Of a stretch of 64,000 nt of DNA, positions 53,590-63,600 are shown one piece after another. The position numbers were made by a program, and so were the translations under genes. The notes beneath the pieces were generated by a model. That model saw only the letters and a program-made list of their open reading frames with translations. It ran no database searches and was not told the origin of the DNA. This DNA comes from Gemmatimonadaceae bacterium (GTDB lineage Bacteria; Gemmatimonadota; Gemmatimonadetes; Gemmatimonadales; Gemmatimonadaceae), in the NCBI GenBank assembly GCA_036496605.1, contig DASXKV010000030.1:1-64000 (forward strand), in the 5' to 3' direction. Each line of letters opens with the position of its first letter. Positions within the stretch are counted from its first letter, which is position 1.

Positions 53590-54903
53590 ATGCTCATCAA
53601 GCTCACCGCCATCGCGATCACGGTCCATCTCACCGCCGCGTCGGCGGCACTCGTCGCGCAAGCACCGCCGCGCGACACGACGCCGATCGTGATCGCGCCC
53701 GCTCGGGTGTTCGACGCGGTCGCCGGTGTCAACCGCACCGGCTGGCTCGTCGTCGTTCGCGGCAATCGCATCGCGGCCGCTGGGCCACGTGCGCGTCTTC
53801 AGATCCCAGCGCGTGCGCGCCGCATCGAATTGCCTAACGCGACTCTCCTCCCCGGCTTGATCGACGCCCATTCGCACCTCTTTCTCCATCCCTATGTCGA
53901 GACGCCATGGGCCGATCAGGTGTTGCGCGAGCCGCTGGCTCTGCGCGTTGCACGCGCAACCGTCGCCGCGCGTCGAACGCTCGAGGCCGGCTTTACGACG
54001 TTGCGCGACCTCGGCACGGAAGGCGCCGGCTACGCCGACGTCGGTCTCGAGCAGGCCATCGATCAGGGGATAATCCCCGGGCCACGCCTGCTCGTGGCAA
54101 CGCGCGCAATCGTGGCGACGGGATCGTACGGACCGGGCGGCTTCGCACCGAGCTTCGACGTTCCCCAGGGCGCACAGGAGGCCGATGGCGTCGATGGGAT
54201 CACACGCGCCGTGCGCGAGCAGATCAAGCACGGCGCACAGTGGATCAAACTCTACGCTGATGCTGGATGGGGGCCCGAAGGCGAGACGGAAGCCACGTTC
54301 ACCCAGGAAGAGCTCGATGCTGCCGTGGCGGCGGCGCGGAGCTCCGGCCGTCTCGCGACGGCGCACGCCCGCTTCCCGTTAGGCATCGAGCGCGCGCTGC
54401 GCGCCGGCGTCACGACCATCGAGCACGCCGATTCCCTCACGGCGGACGTCATCGCGCTTCTCCTCAAGAAGGGAGTTGCGATCTGCCCGACACTCACCGC
54501 GAGCGAAGCCGGATTCATTCGCGATGGCTGGCGAAAAGGCGTCGATCCGATGCCGCCGGACATCGCGATGAAGCACCGAAGCTTCCGCGCCGCACTGGCC
54601 GCGGGCGTTCCGATCTGCAACGGCAGCGACGTCGGCGCATTTCCGCACGGCGAGAACGCGCGCGAACTGGAAGCGCTCGTCGAGTACGGGATGACGCCGG
54701 TCCAGGCGCTCCAGTCGGCAACCATCGTCGACGCGAAGGCGCTGCATCTCGCCGACCGCGGCGCCATCGCACCCGGGCTCCTTGCCGATCTCGTCGCGGT
54801 CGATGGCGATCCGACGATTGGTATCGGAGCACTGCGATCGGTGCGGTTCGTGATGAAAGACGGAGAGGTCGTGCTTCGAGGCGCTCAGCAGCACGAGCCG
54901 TAG
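53590..54903 (+). CDS. Imidazolonepropionase-like secreted amidohydrolase
   Basis: A 437-residue metal-dependent amidohydrolase with a signal peptide (ending LVAQAPP) that supports ATG 53590; no clear ribosome site is seen. Metal residues: His-x-His in LIDAHSHLF, a likely carbamylated Lys in WIKLYADAG, His in TAHARFP and IEHADS, Asp in [10 protein letters not shown]. The fold matches the Xaa-Pro/imidazolonepropionase-like dipeptidase group found exported in many soil bacteria. It diverges from aapP with a 200-base gap; that gap lacks the TTGTCCGTAC core. Substrates are probably dipeptides or cyclic amides. Confidence 0.87.
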   Translation: MLIKLTAIAITVHLTAASAALVAQAPPRDTTPIVIAPARVFDAVAGVNRTGWLVVVRGNRIAAAGPRARLQIPARARRIELPNATLLPGLIDAHSHLFLHPYVETPWADQVLREPLALRVARATVAARRTLEAGFTTLRDLGTEGAGYADVGLEQAIDQGIIPGPRLLVATRAIVATGSYGPGGFAPSFDVPQGAQEADGVDGITRAVREQIKHGAQWIKLYADAGWGPEGETEATFTQEELDAAVAAARSSGRLATAHARFPLGIERALRAGVTTIEHADSLTADVIALLLKKGVAICPTLTASEAGFIRDGWRKGVDPMPPDIAMKHRSFRAALAAGVPICNGSDVGAFPHGENARELEALVEYGMTPVQALQSATIVDAKALHLADRGAIAPGLLADLVAVDGDPTIGIGALRSVRFVMKDGEVVLRGAQQHEP

Positions 54904-54914
54904 TGGAAGCACCG

Positions 54915-55457
54915 CTAGAGCTGACGATAGAGCGCCATGCTGTCGTGCCGCTCGCCCGACGAACCCAACGTGTAGCCGGGCACGACGCCAACCTCGCGAT
55001 AGCCGAGGTGCTTGTAGAAATCTTCCGCTGGTCCGCCGCGACGCGTGTTGAGCAAGAGCAAACTCCGGCCGTGCTGACGCGCAGCGTCGTGCATCGCCGC
55101 CATGATCACACGGCCGACACCGCGCCCGCGCCGCGTGTTGCCGACGAACACCTTCTGCACCTCGGCGCGGTGTAGTCCGTTAGGCACCGTCGGCAAACGC
55201 AGTTGGCCGGAACCGATGATGCGCCGCTCGGCGAACGCCGCGAGCAGCACGCGAGATCCGGCATAGAGCTCCGGTCTCAGCGAGAGCCAGTATTCGCGAG
55301 CCTCCACCGGCGTGATCGGCGGCAGAAAGCCGAGCGGCGAGCCGTCGTTCACCGTTTCCCGGAGAAGGGTTACCAGCCCCGGCAGAAGCAGCTCGATCTC
55401 GGACGGCCAGATTCGGCGGACGCACCAGTCCAACAGGCTGTCGTTACGCAGTATCAT
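54915..55457 (-). CDS. GNAT-family N-acetyltransferase
   Basis: A 180-residue GNAT enzyme from ATG 55457. The acetyl-CoA loop is visible in VQKVFVGNTRRGRGVGRVIMAA (R-G-x-G-x-G), preceded by the strand ERRIIGSGQLRLP and followed by SLLLLNTRRGGPAEDFYKHLGYREVG, the usual end of the fold. N-terminal about 40 residues are helical. Acceptor unknown. Its stop is 11 bases from the convergent amidohydrolase stop. Confidence 0.87.
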   Translation of the reverse strand: MILRNDSLLDWCVRRIWPSEIELLLPGLVTLLRETVNDGSPLGFLPPITPVEAREYWLSLRPELYAGSRVLLAAFAERRIIGSGQLRLPTVPNGLHRAEVQKVFVGNTRRGRGVGRVIMAAMHDAARQHGRSLLLLNTRRGGPAEDFYKHLGYREVGVVPGYTLGSSGERHDSMALYRQL

Positions 55458-55513
55458 GGAAGTGCACCTCCAGAACGCACTCAACATGACACGCGATTCT
55501 GGCGGAAAACGGG

Positions 55514-57112
55514 TCAGTGCGCGCGCGCCTCGAGCCGTGCACGACGCGATCGCCCGAGCTCGCGCAGCACGGCAACGGCAATCGAGTCAGAGAGTCGGTC
55601 CATGCGACGCGCGACATCGCGCCGCTCGATCTCGGCGATCGTCCGACCGCTCTTCGTGTCGATGAGCTTGACGCTCGCCCGCACGGAGTCGCCGGCCGCG
55701 AGCAGTCCACCGAACAGCACGAGACGCGCACCGGTTCCTTCGCCCAGCGTGCGGGCCGATTGCGCATCGGCGCGTCCCGACCAGCGGCGAATGATCACCG
55801 ATGCAGGTACGGCGCGCAGCGCACCCGCGCCATCCAGGCTGCGTGACAGCACGTCGACGAGTCCTTCGCGCCAGAGGCCGAGCGACGGCGACGCGACGTC
55901 GAAGGGAGCGACGGCGAGGAGGTCGACATCCGATGCCGCGGCGCCGCGTGACGTCCACAACGCAACGAACGAGGCGATCATTGCAATCGAGGTCGCAATG
56001 GCGTACGTCGCGCGCCGCAATCGACGGAGTCGGCGGCGACGCCCAGCTCCGGCGAGCGCGACCGCCAGCTCGGCCGCCGTGGCGAAGCGTTCCTCGCGTA
56101 ACGGCGCCATCGCTCGCAGCACGACGTCGGCGATCTCCTGTGACACGTACCGCGTCAGCGCAGACTCGTTAGGCATCGTACGCTCTGCCCGTGTCGGTGA
56201 CTCCGCCCGATCGCGCTGGGGCGCGAAGGGCTGCTCTCCGGTGATCATCTCGTAAAGCACGCAGCCGAGCGAGTAGATGTCGCTCCGTCCGTCGACGTCG
56301 GAGAGCCCGAGCGCCTGCTCGGGACTCATATACGGTGGCGTGCCGAAGATCGGCGCGCTCGTTCGCGCCTCGTCGCCAGCAGTGCTGATCGCTCGCGCTA
56401 TCCCGAAGTCAGCAAGAACGGCGTGGCCCTCCTGCAGGAGAATATTCTCGGGCTTGATGTCGAGATGAATCACGCCGCGCCGGTGCGCATAGTCGAGCGC
56501 GAGCGCGATCTCGCGACCGAGACGCACGACTTCGTTCGACGGAAGGCGCGGCTCGCGACGCAACCGATCGCGGAGCGATTCGTCACCGGCGAACGGCGAT
56601 ACGAAGTACAACAGCGTCGGCGTTTCGCTACCGCCAGCGTGTTCCTCGCCCGAGTCGTGTAACGGCAGGATATGCGGATGTGAAAGACTCGCCGCGATTT
56701 CGATTTCACGCGCGAAACGCTCGCGGCCGATCACGCGCGCAACGTCGTTGTGCAGCGCTTTGACCGCGACCTGCCGGCCGTGCTTTGGATCCGTCGCGAG
56801 GTAGACCGTCGCCATGCCACCGCGGCCAATCTCCCGCACGATCCGATAGCGATTGCCGAGCAAGCTCGGCATCTGGGTATCGTCTTCGGTGAGGAGCGGC
56901 GCATACGTGATCGCCGCCGGCGTCGAGAGAATCGTTGTCCCCATCTCGCACGACGCGATCAGCGAGCGCAGATCCGCGCGCAACGCCGGATCCCCGCGAC
57001 ATGCGTCGTCGAGGAACGCCGGGCGCAGGCCAGGCTCGAGCTCGAGCGCAGCGTCGAGCAGCGGCTCCAGCACGTGCCAGCGTTCGCGAGACAACGAGCC
57101 TAACGGGATCAT
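55514..57112 (-). CDS. Membrane Ser/Thr protein kinase, non-RD, coupled to an ECF sigma factor
   Basis: A 532-residue kinase. ATG 57112 overlaps the sigma-factor stop by one base (TAATG). N-terminal about 85 residues are helical and acidic. Kinase domain about 88-355: IGRGGMATVYLA loop, Lys118, DFG Asp235 in LADFGIAR, GTPPYMSPEQALG activation end. The catalytic loop reads VIHLDIKPEN, with Leu217 replacing the Arg of HRD, so it is a non-RD kinase. One membrane helix (about 372-390), then an exported FlgO/TolB_N-like domain (VDLLAVAPFDV...VLFGGLLAAGDSVRASVKLIDTKSG). Probably phosphorylates the sigma factor or its partners. Confidence 0.88.
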   Translation of the reverse strand: MIPLGSLSRERWHVLEPLLDAALELEPGLRPAFLDDACRGDPALRADLRSLIASCEMGTTILSTPAAITYAPLLTEDDTQMPSLLGNRYRIVREIGRGGMATVYLATDPKHGRQVAVKALHNDVARVIGRERFAREIEIAASLSHPHILPLHDSGEEHAGGSETPTLLYFVSPFAGDESLRDRLRREPRLPSNEVVRLGREIALALDYAHRRGVIHLDIKPENILLQEGHAVLADFGIARAISTAGDEARTSAPIFGTPPYMSPEQALGLSDVDGRSDIYSLGCVLYEMITGEQPFAPQRDRAESPTRAERTMPNESALTRYVSQEIADVVLRAMAPLREERFATAAELAVALAGAGRRRRLRRLRRATYAIATSIAMIASFVALWTSRGAAASDVDLLAVAPFDVASPSLGLWREGLVDVLSRSLDGAGALRAVPASVIIRRWSGRADAQSARTLGEGTGARLVLFGGLLAAGDSVRASVKLIDTKSGRTIAEIERRDVARRMDRLSDSIAVAVLRELGRSRRARLEARAH

Positions 57113-57756
57113 TACTCGGTCGGCGCCGTGAGCTGAGCCGTCTCGCGCGCGAAGTCCGCGCCGAGTGCCTCGTATAACAGACCACGCGCCTTGATCCAAT
57201 CGCGACGAACGGTGCGGACGCCGACGTGCAGGGCTTCGGCGGTTTCCTGCTCCGTCATGCCGCCGAAGAAACGGCATTCGACCACGCGCGCTAGCCGCTC
57301 GTTCAATCGCGCGAGCTGATCGAGCGCTTCGTGCAGCTCGAGGAGCGACTCGGCTTGCGTGTCCACGGCAGTCAGGTTCTCGTCGAGAGTGACGTGTCGC
57401 TGCGGCCCGCCGCGCTTCTCCGCTGCGCGTCGCCGCGCGCGATCGACGAGAATGTGGCGCATCGCCACCGACGCGACGCCGAGGAAGTGCGCGCGATTCC
57501 GCCAGTCGGTGCGGTCGGCGCGCGAAAATTTGAGATACAGCTCATGAACGAGCGCGGTCGTCGACAACGAATCGCTCGGGCGCATTGCGAGCTCACGCCG
57601 CGCGGAGCGGCGCAGCTCGTGATACACGAGCGGAAGCAGTTGATTGAACGCGTCACGCCGCCCCTCGCGCAGCTCCGCGAGGAGCCCGGTGATACCCGCC
57701 GACTCCGTCGTCGGCGCGGCGTCATGATGAAGTGTGGCAAGCTCGGAGTTAGACAT
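57112..57756 (-). CDS. ECF-type RNA polymerase sigma factor (TIGR02999-like)
   Basis: A 214-residue sigma factor of the group common in Planctomycetes, Acidobacteria and Gemmatimonadota. Region 2: LLPLVYHELRRSARRELAM and TALVHELYLKFSRAD...FLGVASVAMRHILVDRARRRAA. Region 4: RVVECRFFGGMTEQETAEALHVGVRTVRRDWIKARGLL. No anti-sigma gene is adjacent; the coupled kinase gene immediately downstream suggests control by phosphorylation, as proposed for other ECF groups with linked kinases. Confidence 0.9.
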   Translation of the reverse strand: MSNSELATLHHDAAPTTESAGITGLLAELREGRRDAFNQLLPLVYHELRRSARRELAMRPSDSLSTTALVHELYLKFSRADRTDWRNRAHFLGVASVAMRHILVDRARRRAAEKRGGPQRHVTLDENLTAVDTQAESLLELHEALDQLARLNERLARVVECRFFGGMTEQETAEALHVGVRTVRRDWIKARGLLYEALGADFARETAQLTAPTE

Positions 57757-58066
57757 TGCTGACGTTTCTGACCGTCGAGATGAAGAGGATGCAATGCCAA
57801 ATCAAATCGCAGTCAAAAACGTTCCGCAATTTGATACGTGATTCTTTTCGCAAGGCGGACATCGCGACTCTGCTGCTGACATCTCGCGGGATGACATCAT
57901 CGTGTGACCGGCGGTACACACGTCGCTGCGTCGCTACTATTCCTTCTGCTTCGGCTTCTTCACCGGCAGGAGTTCAAGCTGGGATCGCGATCAAGGGCGC
58001 GCTGTCGGACGAAACGATCCTGCCGCGTAGGACGTAAGGGCGCACGTCCTCATCCGGATCTCGCCA
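57757..58066. other. Divergent intergenic region
   Basis: About 310 bases between the sigma-factor gene and the orphan permease. It is noticeably more AT-rich near 57780-57860 than the surroundings, consistent with promoters in both directions. I do not see a confident -35/-10 pair, an operator or a small gene. Confidence 0.4.
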
Positions 58067-60544
58067 ATGAGCCTCAAGCAAGGCGTCACGCACACCACGC
58101 GTTCTCTCCTCCGCACCCCGCTCTTCAGCGGCGCCGTGATACTCACCCTGACTATTGGGATCGCCGCCGCGGCCGCGATCTTTGCCGTCGTCAACGCGGT
58201 GCTGTTGCGTCCTCTCCCGTACGAGAGTCCCGACCGCCTCGTTGGCATCTGGAACGACATGGCGCCGATCTCACTCAAGCACGCGCTCCAGACGGCGGGG
58301 ACGTATCGGACGATCAAGCTGTTTGCACGGACGATCGAGGGCATCGCGGCCTACCAGGATGGCTCGTTGAGCGTCGCGGATCCGGATGGACGCGCCGAAC
58401 CGGCGCGCATGAATGTCGCCTGGATGACCGCAGGCGCGATCCCGTTGCTTGGCGTCAGGACAATCGTCGGCCGGCCCTTCAACGAAGCCGAGGACACACC
58501 CAAGGCACCCGGCGTCGCAGTGATTAGCGAACGCTTATGGCACGGGCGGTTCGCGGGTGAGTCGAATCCCGTGGGGAAGAAGCTCGTCGTTGGCGGCAAT
58601 CTGACCGAGATCATCGGCGTCATGCCGGAGCGCTTCCGATTTCCGAACGCCGGCGTCGACATCTGGCTCCCACTTCGGCTCGATCCCAACGATCAATTCG
58701 CTGGCGGCTTCAATTACACCGCCTTTGCGCGTCTCAAGCCCGGCGTCGCGCTCGACGCCGTGCAGCGCGATATCGCGACTGTGTTGCCCCGCGTCGTGGA
58801 CGTGACGCCGACTATCGCACCGGGCGTCACGATGCAAATGGTACTCGACCAGGCGAAGCCAGTGCCGCGCGTCGTGCCGATGCGCGACGACGTGATCGGC
58901 GACTCCGCGCGCACGTTGTGGATGGTCGCCGCCACGGCGTTGCTCGTGCTGCTCGTGACCTGCGCGAACGTGGCGAATCTGCTGCTCGTCCGTGCCGACG
59001 CGAGACATCGCGAACTTTCGGTGCGCGCGGCGCTCGGCGCCGGTCGCACGCGCGTGCTCTCGCATTTCCTCACCGAAGCAGGCCTTCTTGCCGGCGCGTC
59101 GGCGCTGCTCGGACTCGGCGCGGCGGTCGTCGCGACGCGGCTCCTGGTGCGCGCCGGTCCAACGGACATTCCTCGACTCGCGGAAGTCAGCGTGGATGGG
59201 AGCGTCGTTTTGTTCACGATAGTCGTCGCGACGCTCGTCGGACTTGCATGCAGCGCCTTCCCAGCGATTCGATTCCTGCGTGGCGATCCGCTGTCCGGAC
59301 TGCGCGAGGGTGGGCGCGGCGGCACCGCTGGCGGAAAACGCCAGCGCACGCGCAGCGCGCTTGTTGTCGCACAGGTCGCGTTCGCGCTCGTCGTGCTCGC
59401 GGCATCCGGTCTTCTGCTTCGAAGCTTCCAGCGGCTGCACGCGGTTCGTCCGGGCTTCGACGCCGACGGCGTCGCGACGCTCTGGATCGCGGTGCCATCG
59501 CTGCGATATCCGGACGACTCGAGCGTCGTGCGCTTCTACGGCGAGCTCACCGATCGCATCGCCCAACTTCCAGGCGTGCGGGGCGTGGGCGTCACGTCGC
59601 ATCTTCCGCTCTCCGGAAATGGGATGAATCAGAATCCGTTTTACGTCGAGGGGGACGCAACCAACGCGACGAAGATTCCGCCCCTCGAGATATTCGCGAC
59701 GACTGACGGCGGCTATTTCCGCGCAATGGGAATTCCACTTGTCGCCGGGCGCATGTTCGACCGCGCCGAGCGCCAGCGACCGGAGGAAGCAATCATCAGC
59801 CGCGAGACGGCAAAGATCTTTTTCCACGACTCGACGGGCCGCGCCGCACTCAACCGGCGCTTCCAGGCCTTGCCTAACGGGCCATGGCACACCATTGTCG
59901 GTGTCGTCGGCAGCGTTCGCGACACGTCCCTCGCGGGCTCGCTCGTGCGGGCGGTGTATTTCCCCGAGGTACACACGGCTGACTTGACGATGGGAGGGCT
60001 GCAGCGGACGATGGCGGTTGTGGCGCGCACGAGCGGCGATGTGGCGACGATGACGCGCGCAATGCAGCACATCATCCGCGATTTGGATCCGACTCTGCCG
60101 ACCTTCGGCGTGCGGTCGATGCGGGCGACGGTCGAGTCGTCGATGGCGCTCCTGTCATTCACGATGATCGTGCTCGGTGTGGCAGCGGCGGTGACGCTCG
60201 TGCTCGGCATGATCGGTTTGTATGGCGTGATCGCGTACGTGGTTGCGTTGCGGACGCGCGAACTGGGCGTCCGAATCGCGTTAGGCGCACAGCCTCATGC
60301 GGTCGCACGGATGGTGACGACGCAAGGACTCGCGCTGTGCAGCGCGGGGATCGCGGTGGGTCTCGTATTGGTGGTCGTCGGCGGCCGCTTCGTGCGCAAT
60401 CTGTTGTTCGAGGTCGCGCCGACCGATCCGCTCACGTTAGGCGCGACCATCCTGCTCCTCGGCGCATTCGCGATGCTGGCGAGCTGGATTCCGGCGCGCC
60501 GGGCTGCGCGCGTGAATCCGGCGGAAGCGCTGCGAACGGATTGA
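58067..60544 (+). CDS. MacB/FtsX-type ABC permease, orphan
   Basis: An 825-residue two-module permease like the one at 18169. Landmarks: LTLTIGIAAAAAIFAVVNAV, GVRTIVGRPF, VAVISERLWHGRFAG, IIGVMPERFRFP, CANVANLLLVRADARHRELSVRAALGAG, then second module GLYGVIAYVVALRTRELGVRIALGA and WIPARRAARVNPAEALR. No prefix domain, no PadR and no ATPase nearby. Two CGTTAGGC sites encode A/T-L-G with the rare TTA codon in the last 100 codons, one of them within the conserved RIALGA motif. Confidence 0.9.
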   Translation: MSLKQGVTHTTRSLLRTPLFSGAVILTLTIGIAAAAAIFAVVNAVLLRPLPYESPDRLVGIWNDMAPISLKHALQTAGTYRTIKLFARTIEGIAAYQDGSLSVADPDGRAEPARMNVAWMTAGAIPLLGVRTIVGRPFNEAEDTPKAPGVAVISERLWHGRFAGESNPVGKKLVVGGNLTEIIGVMPERFRFPNAGVDIWLPLRLDPNDQFAGGFNYTAFARLKPGVALDAVQRDIATVLPRVVDVTPTIAPGVTMQMVLDQAKPVPRVVPMRDDVIGDSARTLWMVAATALLVLLVTCANVANLLLVRADARHRELSVRAALGAGRTRVLSHFLTEAGLLAGASALLGLGAAVVATRLLVRAGPTDIPRLAEVSVDGSVVLFTIVVATLVGLACSAFPAIRFLRGDPLSGLREGGRGGTAGGKRQRTRSALVVAQVAFALVVLAASGLLLRSFQRLHAVRPGFDADGVATLWIAVPSLRYPDDSSVVRFYGELTDRIAQLPGVRGVGVTSHLPLSGNGMNQNPFYVEGDATNATKIPPLEIFATTDGGYFRAMGIPLVAGRMFDRAERQRPEEAIISRETAKIFFHDSTGRAALNRRFQALPNGPWHTIVGVVGSVRDTSLAGSLVRAVYFPEVHTADLTMGGLQRTMAVVARTSGDVATMTRAMQHIIRDLDPTLPTFGVRSMRATVESSMALLSFTMIVLGVAAAVTLVLGMIGLYGVIAYVVALRTRELGVRIALGAQPHAVARMVTTQGLALCSAGIAVGLVLVVVGGRFVRNLLFEVAPTDPLTLGATILLLGAFAMLASWIPARRAARVNPAEALRTD

Positions 60545-60610
60545 CGACCTAGCGACTTCTATCGAGGGCGCGCGCGACAAGCACACCGAGGCGCGGCGGC
60601 TGTCGGACTG

Positions 60611-60640
60611 CTGGCATCGCGTCGCGCATCGCCCTACAAT
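60611..60640 (+). promoter_or_regulatory. Putative promoter giving a leaderless transcript
   Basis: TACAAT at 60635-60640 is a good -10 element; CTGGCA at 60611-60616 is a weak -35 with an 18-base spacer. The GTG start of the kinase begins eight bases after the -10, where transcription would be expected to start, and no Shine-Dalgarno fits in between. Confidence 0.45.
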
Positions 60641-60647
60641 AGAGGCC

Positions 60648-63600
60648 GTGTCTACCCCCACTTCCTCCGCCTCGATGCCGGGGGCGATGGACTGGCGCGC
60701 CCAGCTCCAGAGAGCCCTCGGCTCCGCCTACACCCTCGAGCGCGAGCTCGGTGGCGGCGGCATGTCCCGCGTCTTCCTCGCCACCGAGACGGCACTCGGC
60801 CGCAAGGTGGTGATCAAGGTTCTCCCCGCCGATCTCAGCGCCGGCGTCAACGTCGACCGCTTCGATCGCGAAGTGCACCTCGCCGCCAGTCTGCAGCAGG
60901 CGCAGATCGTGCCCGTGCTCACCGCGGGACTGGTCGACGGCGTGCCGTTCTACACGATGCCCTTTGTCGAAGGCGAATCGTTGCGCGCTCGGCTCGCGCG
61001 CGACGGCGCGCTGCCGATTCCGCAAATCATCAACATCCTGCGTGACGTCACGCGAGCGCTCGCCTATGCGCACGACCACGGCGTCGTGCATCGCGACATC
61101 AAGCCGGACAACGTGCTTCTCTCCGGCGGCACCGCCGTCGTGACGGACTTCGGCATCGCGAAAGCAATCAGCGCTGCGCGTGCCTCGACGAACGAGACCT
61201 CGCTGACGCAGCTCGGCACATCGGTAGGTACGCCGGCGTACATCTCTCCGGAACAAGCCGCCGGCGACCCAAACGTCGACCATCGCGCCGACCTGTACTC
61301 GCTCGGCTGCATGGCGTACGAGCTGCTCGCGGGACAACCGCCATTTGCCGGACGCACCCCACAGCGCACACTCGCGGCGCATCTCACGGAGATGCCCGTC
61401 GACGTTGCGTCGCTTCGCCCCGATGTGCCGCCGGTACTCGCGAGCGTCGTCATGCAGTGTCTCGAGAAAGACCCGGCCGCACGGCCGCAGTCGGCGGCAG
61501 AGATCGGATCGACGCTCGACAGCGTGACCACAGGCAGCACGGCGTCGATGCCCTCGCTGCTGCTCTCCGGACGGGGTGGCATTCGCCGCGCATTGCTCGT
61601 TTACGTCGCGGCGTTCGCCATCGTCGCACTCGTCGCGAAAGCCGCGATGATCGCGTTAGGCGTACCCGATTGGGTGTTCAGCGGCGCTGTCATCCTCATG
61701 GCTGCGGGACTGCCCGTGTTGCTCGCCATAGCGTACGCCCATCACACGACACGGAGAGTCGCGTCGCGAACGCCTGCGCTGACGCCGGGAGGTACGCCCC
61801 CCGCACACGGTACGGTGACCAACCTCGCGCTCAGAGTGAGCCCACATCTGACGTGGCGTCGAGTTTTCCACGGTGGCGCGGTCGCGGTCGGAGCATTCGC
61901 TGCCGCCGTTATCGCGGTCATGGTGCTCCGGCTCTTTGGGATCGGACCGGCGGCTTCTCTACTCGCCGCAGGGACCCTTCACGGACGCGAGCGACTCCTC
62001 GTCGCCGATTTCGCCGCGCGCAACGACACCTCGCTCTCGCACCTCGTCACCGAAGCAGTGCGCACCAATCTGAGCGAGTCGCCGGTTGTCTCGATCATGC
62101 CGCCATCGGCGATCGGTGCTGCGCTCGTGCGCATGCAACGGCCGTCGATCACGACCGTCGATGTCGCCCTCGCGCGCGAGATCGCGCAACGCGAGGGCGT
62201 ACGCGCCATTGTCACCGGTGGACTAACGCCGCTCGCCGGCGGTTATGTCGTCTCGATCCGACTCGTCGCCGCGGATTCGGGGAATGAGCTCGCGGCCTTT
62301 CGGAAAACCGTCGACTCGCCGAGCCAACTCCTCGACGCGATCGATGAGCTGACGCGAAAGCTGCGCGGGCGCATCGGCGAGTCGCTCAAGTCCGTCCGCG
62401 AAGCGCCCGCGCTCGACCAGGTGACGACGAGCTCTCTGCCCGCGTTGCGGAAGTACGCGGAAGCAAACCGTGCCTTCGACCTCGGGAGCGACTACGCGAA
62501 GACGGCGACACTGTTGCGCGAGGCGGTGTCGATCGACTCGACATTCGCGATGGCGTATCGGAAGCTCGGCGTCGCGCTGTCGAACAACGGTATGCCGCGG
62601 CCGCAGGTCGATAGCGCGCTCACTCGCGCGCTGCAGTACAGCAAGCGCCTGCCGGAGAAGGAGCGCTATCTCGCCATCGGGACGTACTACGATATTGGCC
62701 CGGGCAGCGACCGTCGGAAGGCGAGCGAGGCGTTTCAGCAAGTGCTCAACATCGATTCGACCGACGCTGCCGCTCTCAACAATCTCGCGAACGATCTCCG
62801 TAGCCTGCGCCAATACGCGCGTGCCGAGTCTCTCTATCGCGTGATCGCGACGACACCACGAGCGCCGCAAGTCAGCCTCTCCAATTATATCGGCACGCTC
62901 TTCGTCGACGGAAAGATCTCGCAGGCGGAGTCCGTATACGACGAGCTACGTCGTCGATTCCCGACGGTCCGAGCGCAGATGTATCCGTCCTTCGCCTATC
63001 AGCGCGGACAGATGGACTCCGCCGAAGGCTTCTGGCGCGATCGGCGCAATGATCCCAATCCGCTTCTGAAGCTGACCGCGATCGCCAATCTCGCCAACTT
63101 CGCGGTCCTGCGCGGCCGATTCCGTGAGGCCGGAGAGTTCGTAAAGCAGGTGCGCGAGCTCAATGCAGCGCGCGGCATTCCACTGCGCCCGCTCGACGAT
63201 TCGATCGACGCCGCGGCGGGCGCCATCTGGTTCTTCGAGCAGCACGAGCAGGGCGTGCGCCGGCTCGATGCGGCCCTCGCCCGCACGCCGTTGCGGACGC
63301 TGCCCGTCGAGCAACGGCCATATCTCTCGGCGGCGATCGCCTACGCCAACGCCGGCCGTCCCGACAAAGCGCGCGCCGTGCTCGCCGAGGCAGAGGCTGA
63401 CGTCCATGATTCGGTTTATATGCGCCTGGCGCAGCCGAGCATCCATCTGCTCCTCGGTGAGATCGCGCTCGCCGAGAAGCGTCCCCGAGATGCGGTACGC
63501 GAGTTCTGGAAGTCAGATTCGCTGCCCGACGGTCCGGCGGGCGATTGTGCAATTTGCGTCGAGATGCGAATCGGCCGAGCGTTCGATCTTGCTAATCTTC

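Larger units (their letters stand above)
766..61661. repeat. Dispersed octamer GCCTAACG / CGTTAGGC (about 51 sites)
   Basis: By-eye scan of both strands. Forward orientation (first base): 766, 1706 (A first), 6471, 9464, 10048 (A first), 11140, 12361 (C first), 13965, 17383 (A last), 20203, 22407, 25372, 28178, 29142, 30793, 34582, 38888, 41246 (A first), 42221, 42538, 53832, 57098, 59872. Reverse orientation: 3556, 4012, 11828 (T last), 13457, 13692 (G last), 15221, 16479, 18723, 18756, 19600, 21703, 22952, 34347, 35863, 36649, 40292 (these three T last), 43063, 44298, 46910 (G last), 49458, 49640, 50404, 54377, 55178, 56167, 60279, 60435, 61654. Most are inside genes, where they give Pro-Asn, Leu-Thr or Leu-Gly (with the rare TTA codon), and a few contain stop codons. 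The frame-independent use points to selection on DNA, not protein. Confidence 0.85.

Noticed and set aside
54125..54132. GTACGGAC inside the amidohydrolase gene
   Set aside because: Matches part of the GntR core but lies mid-gene without the TTGT/ACAA flanks; probably chance.
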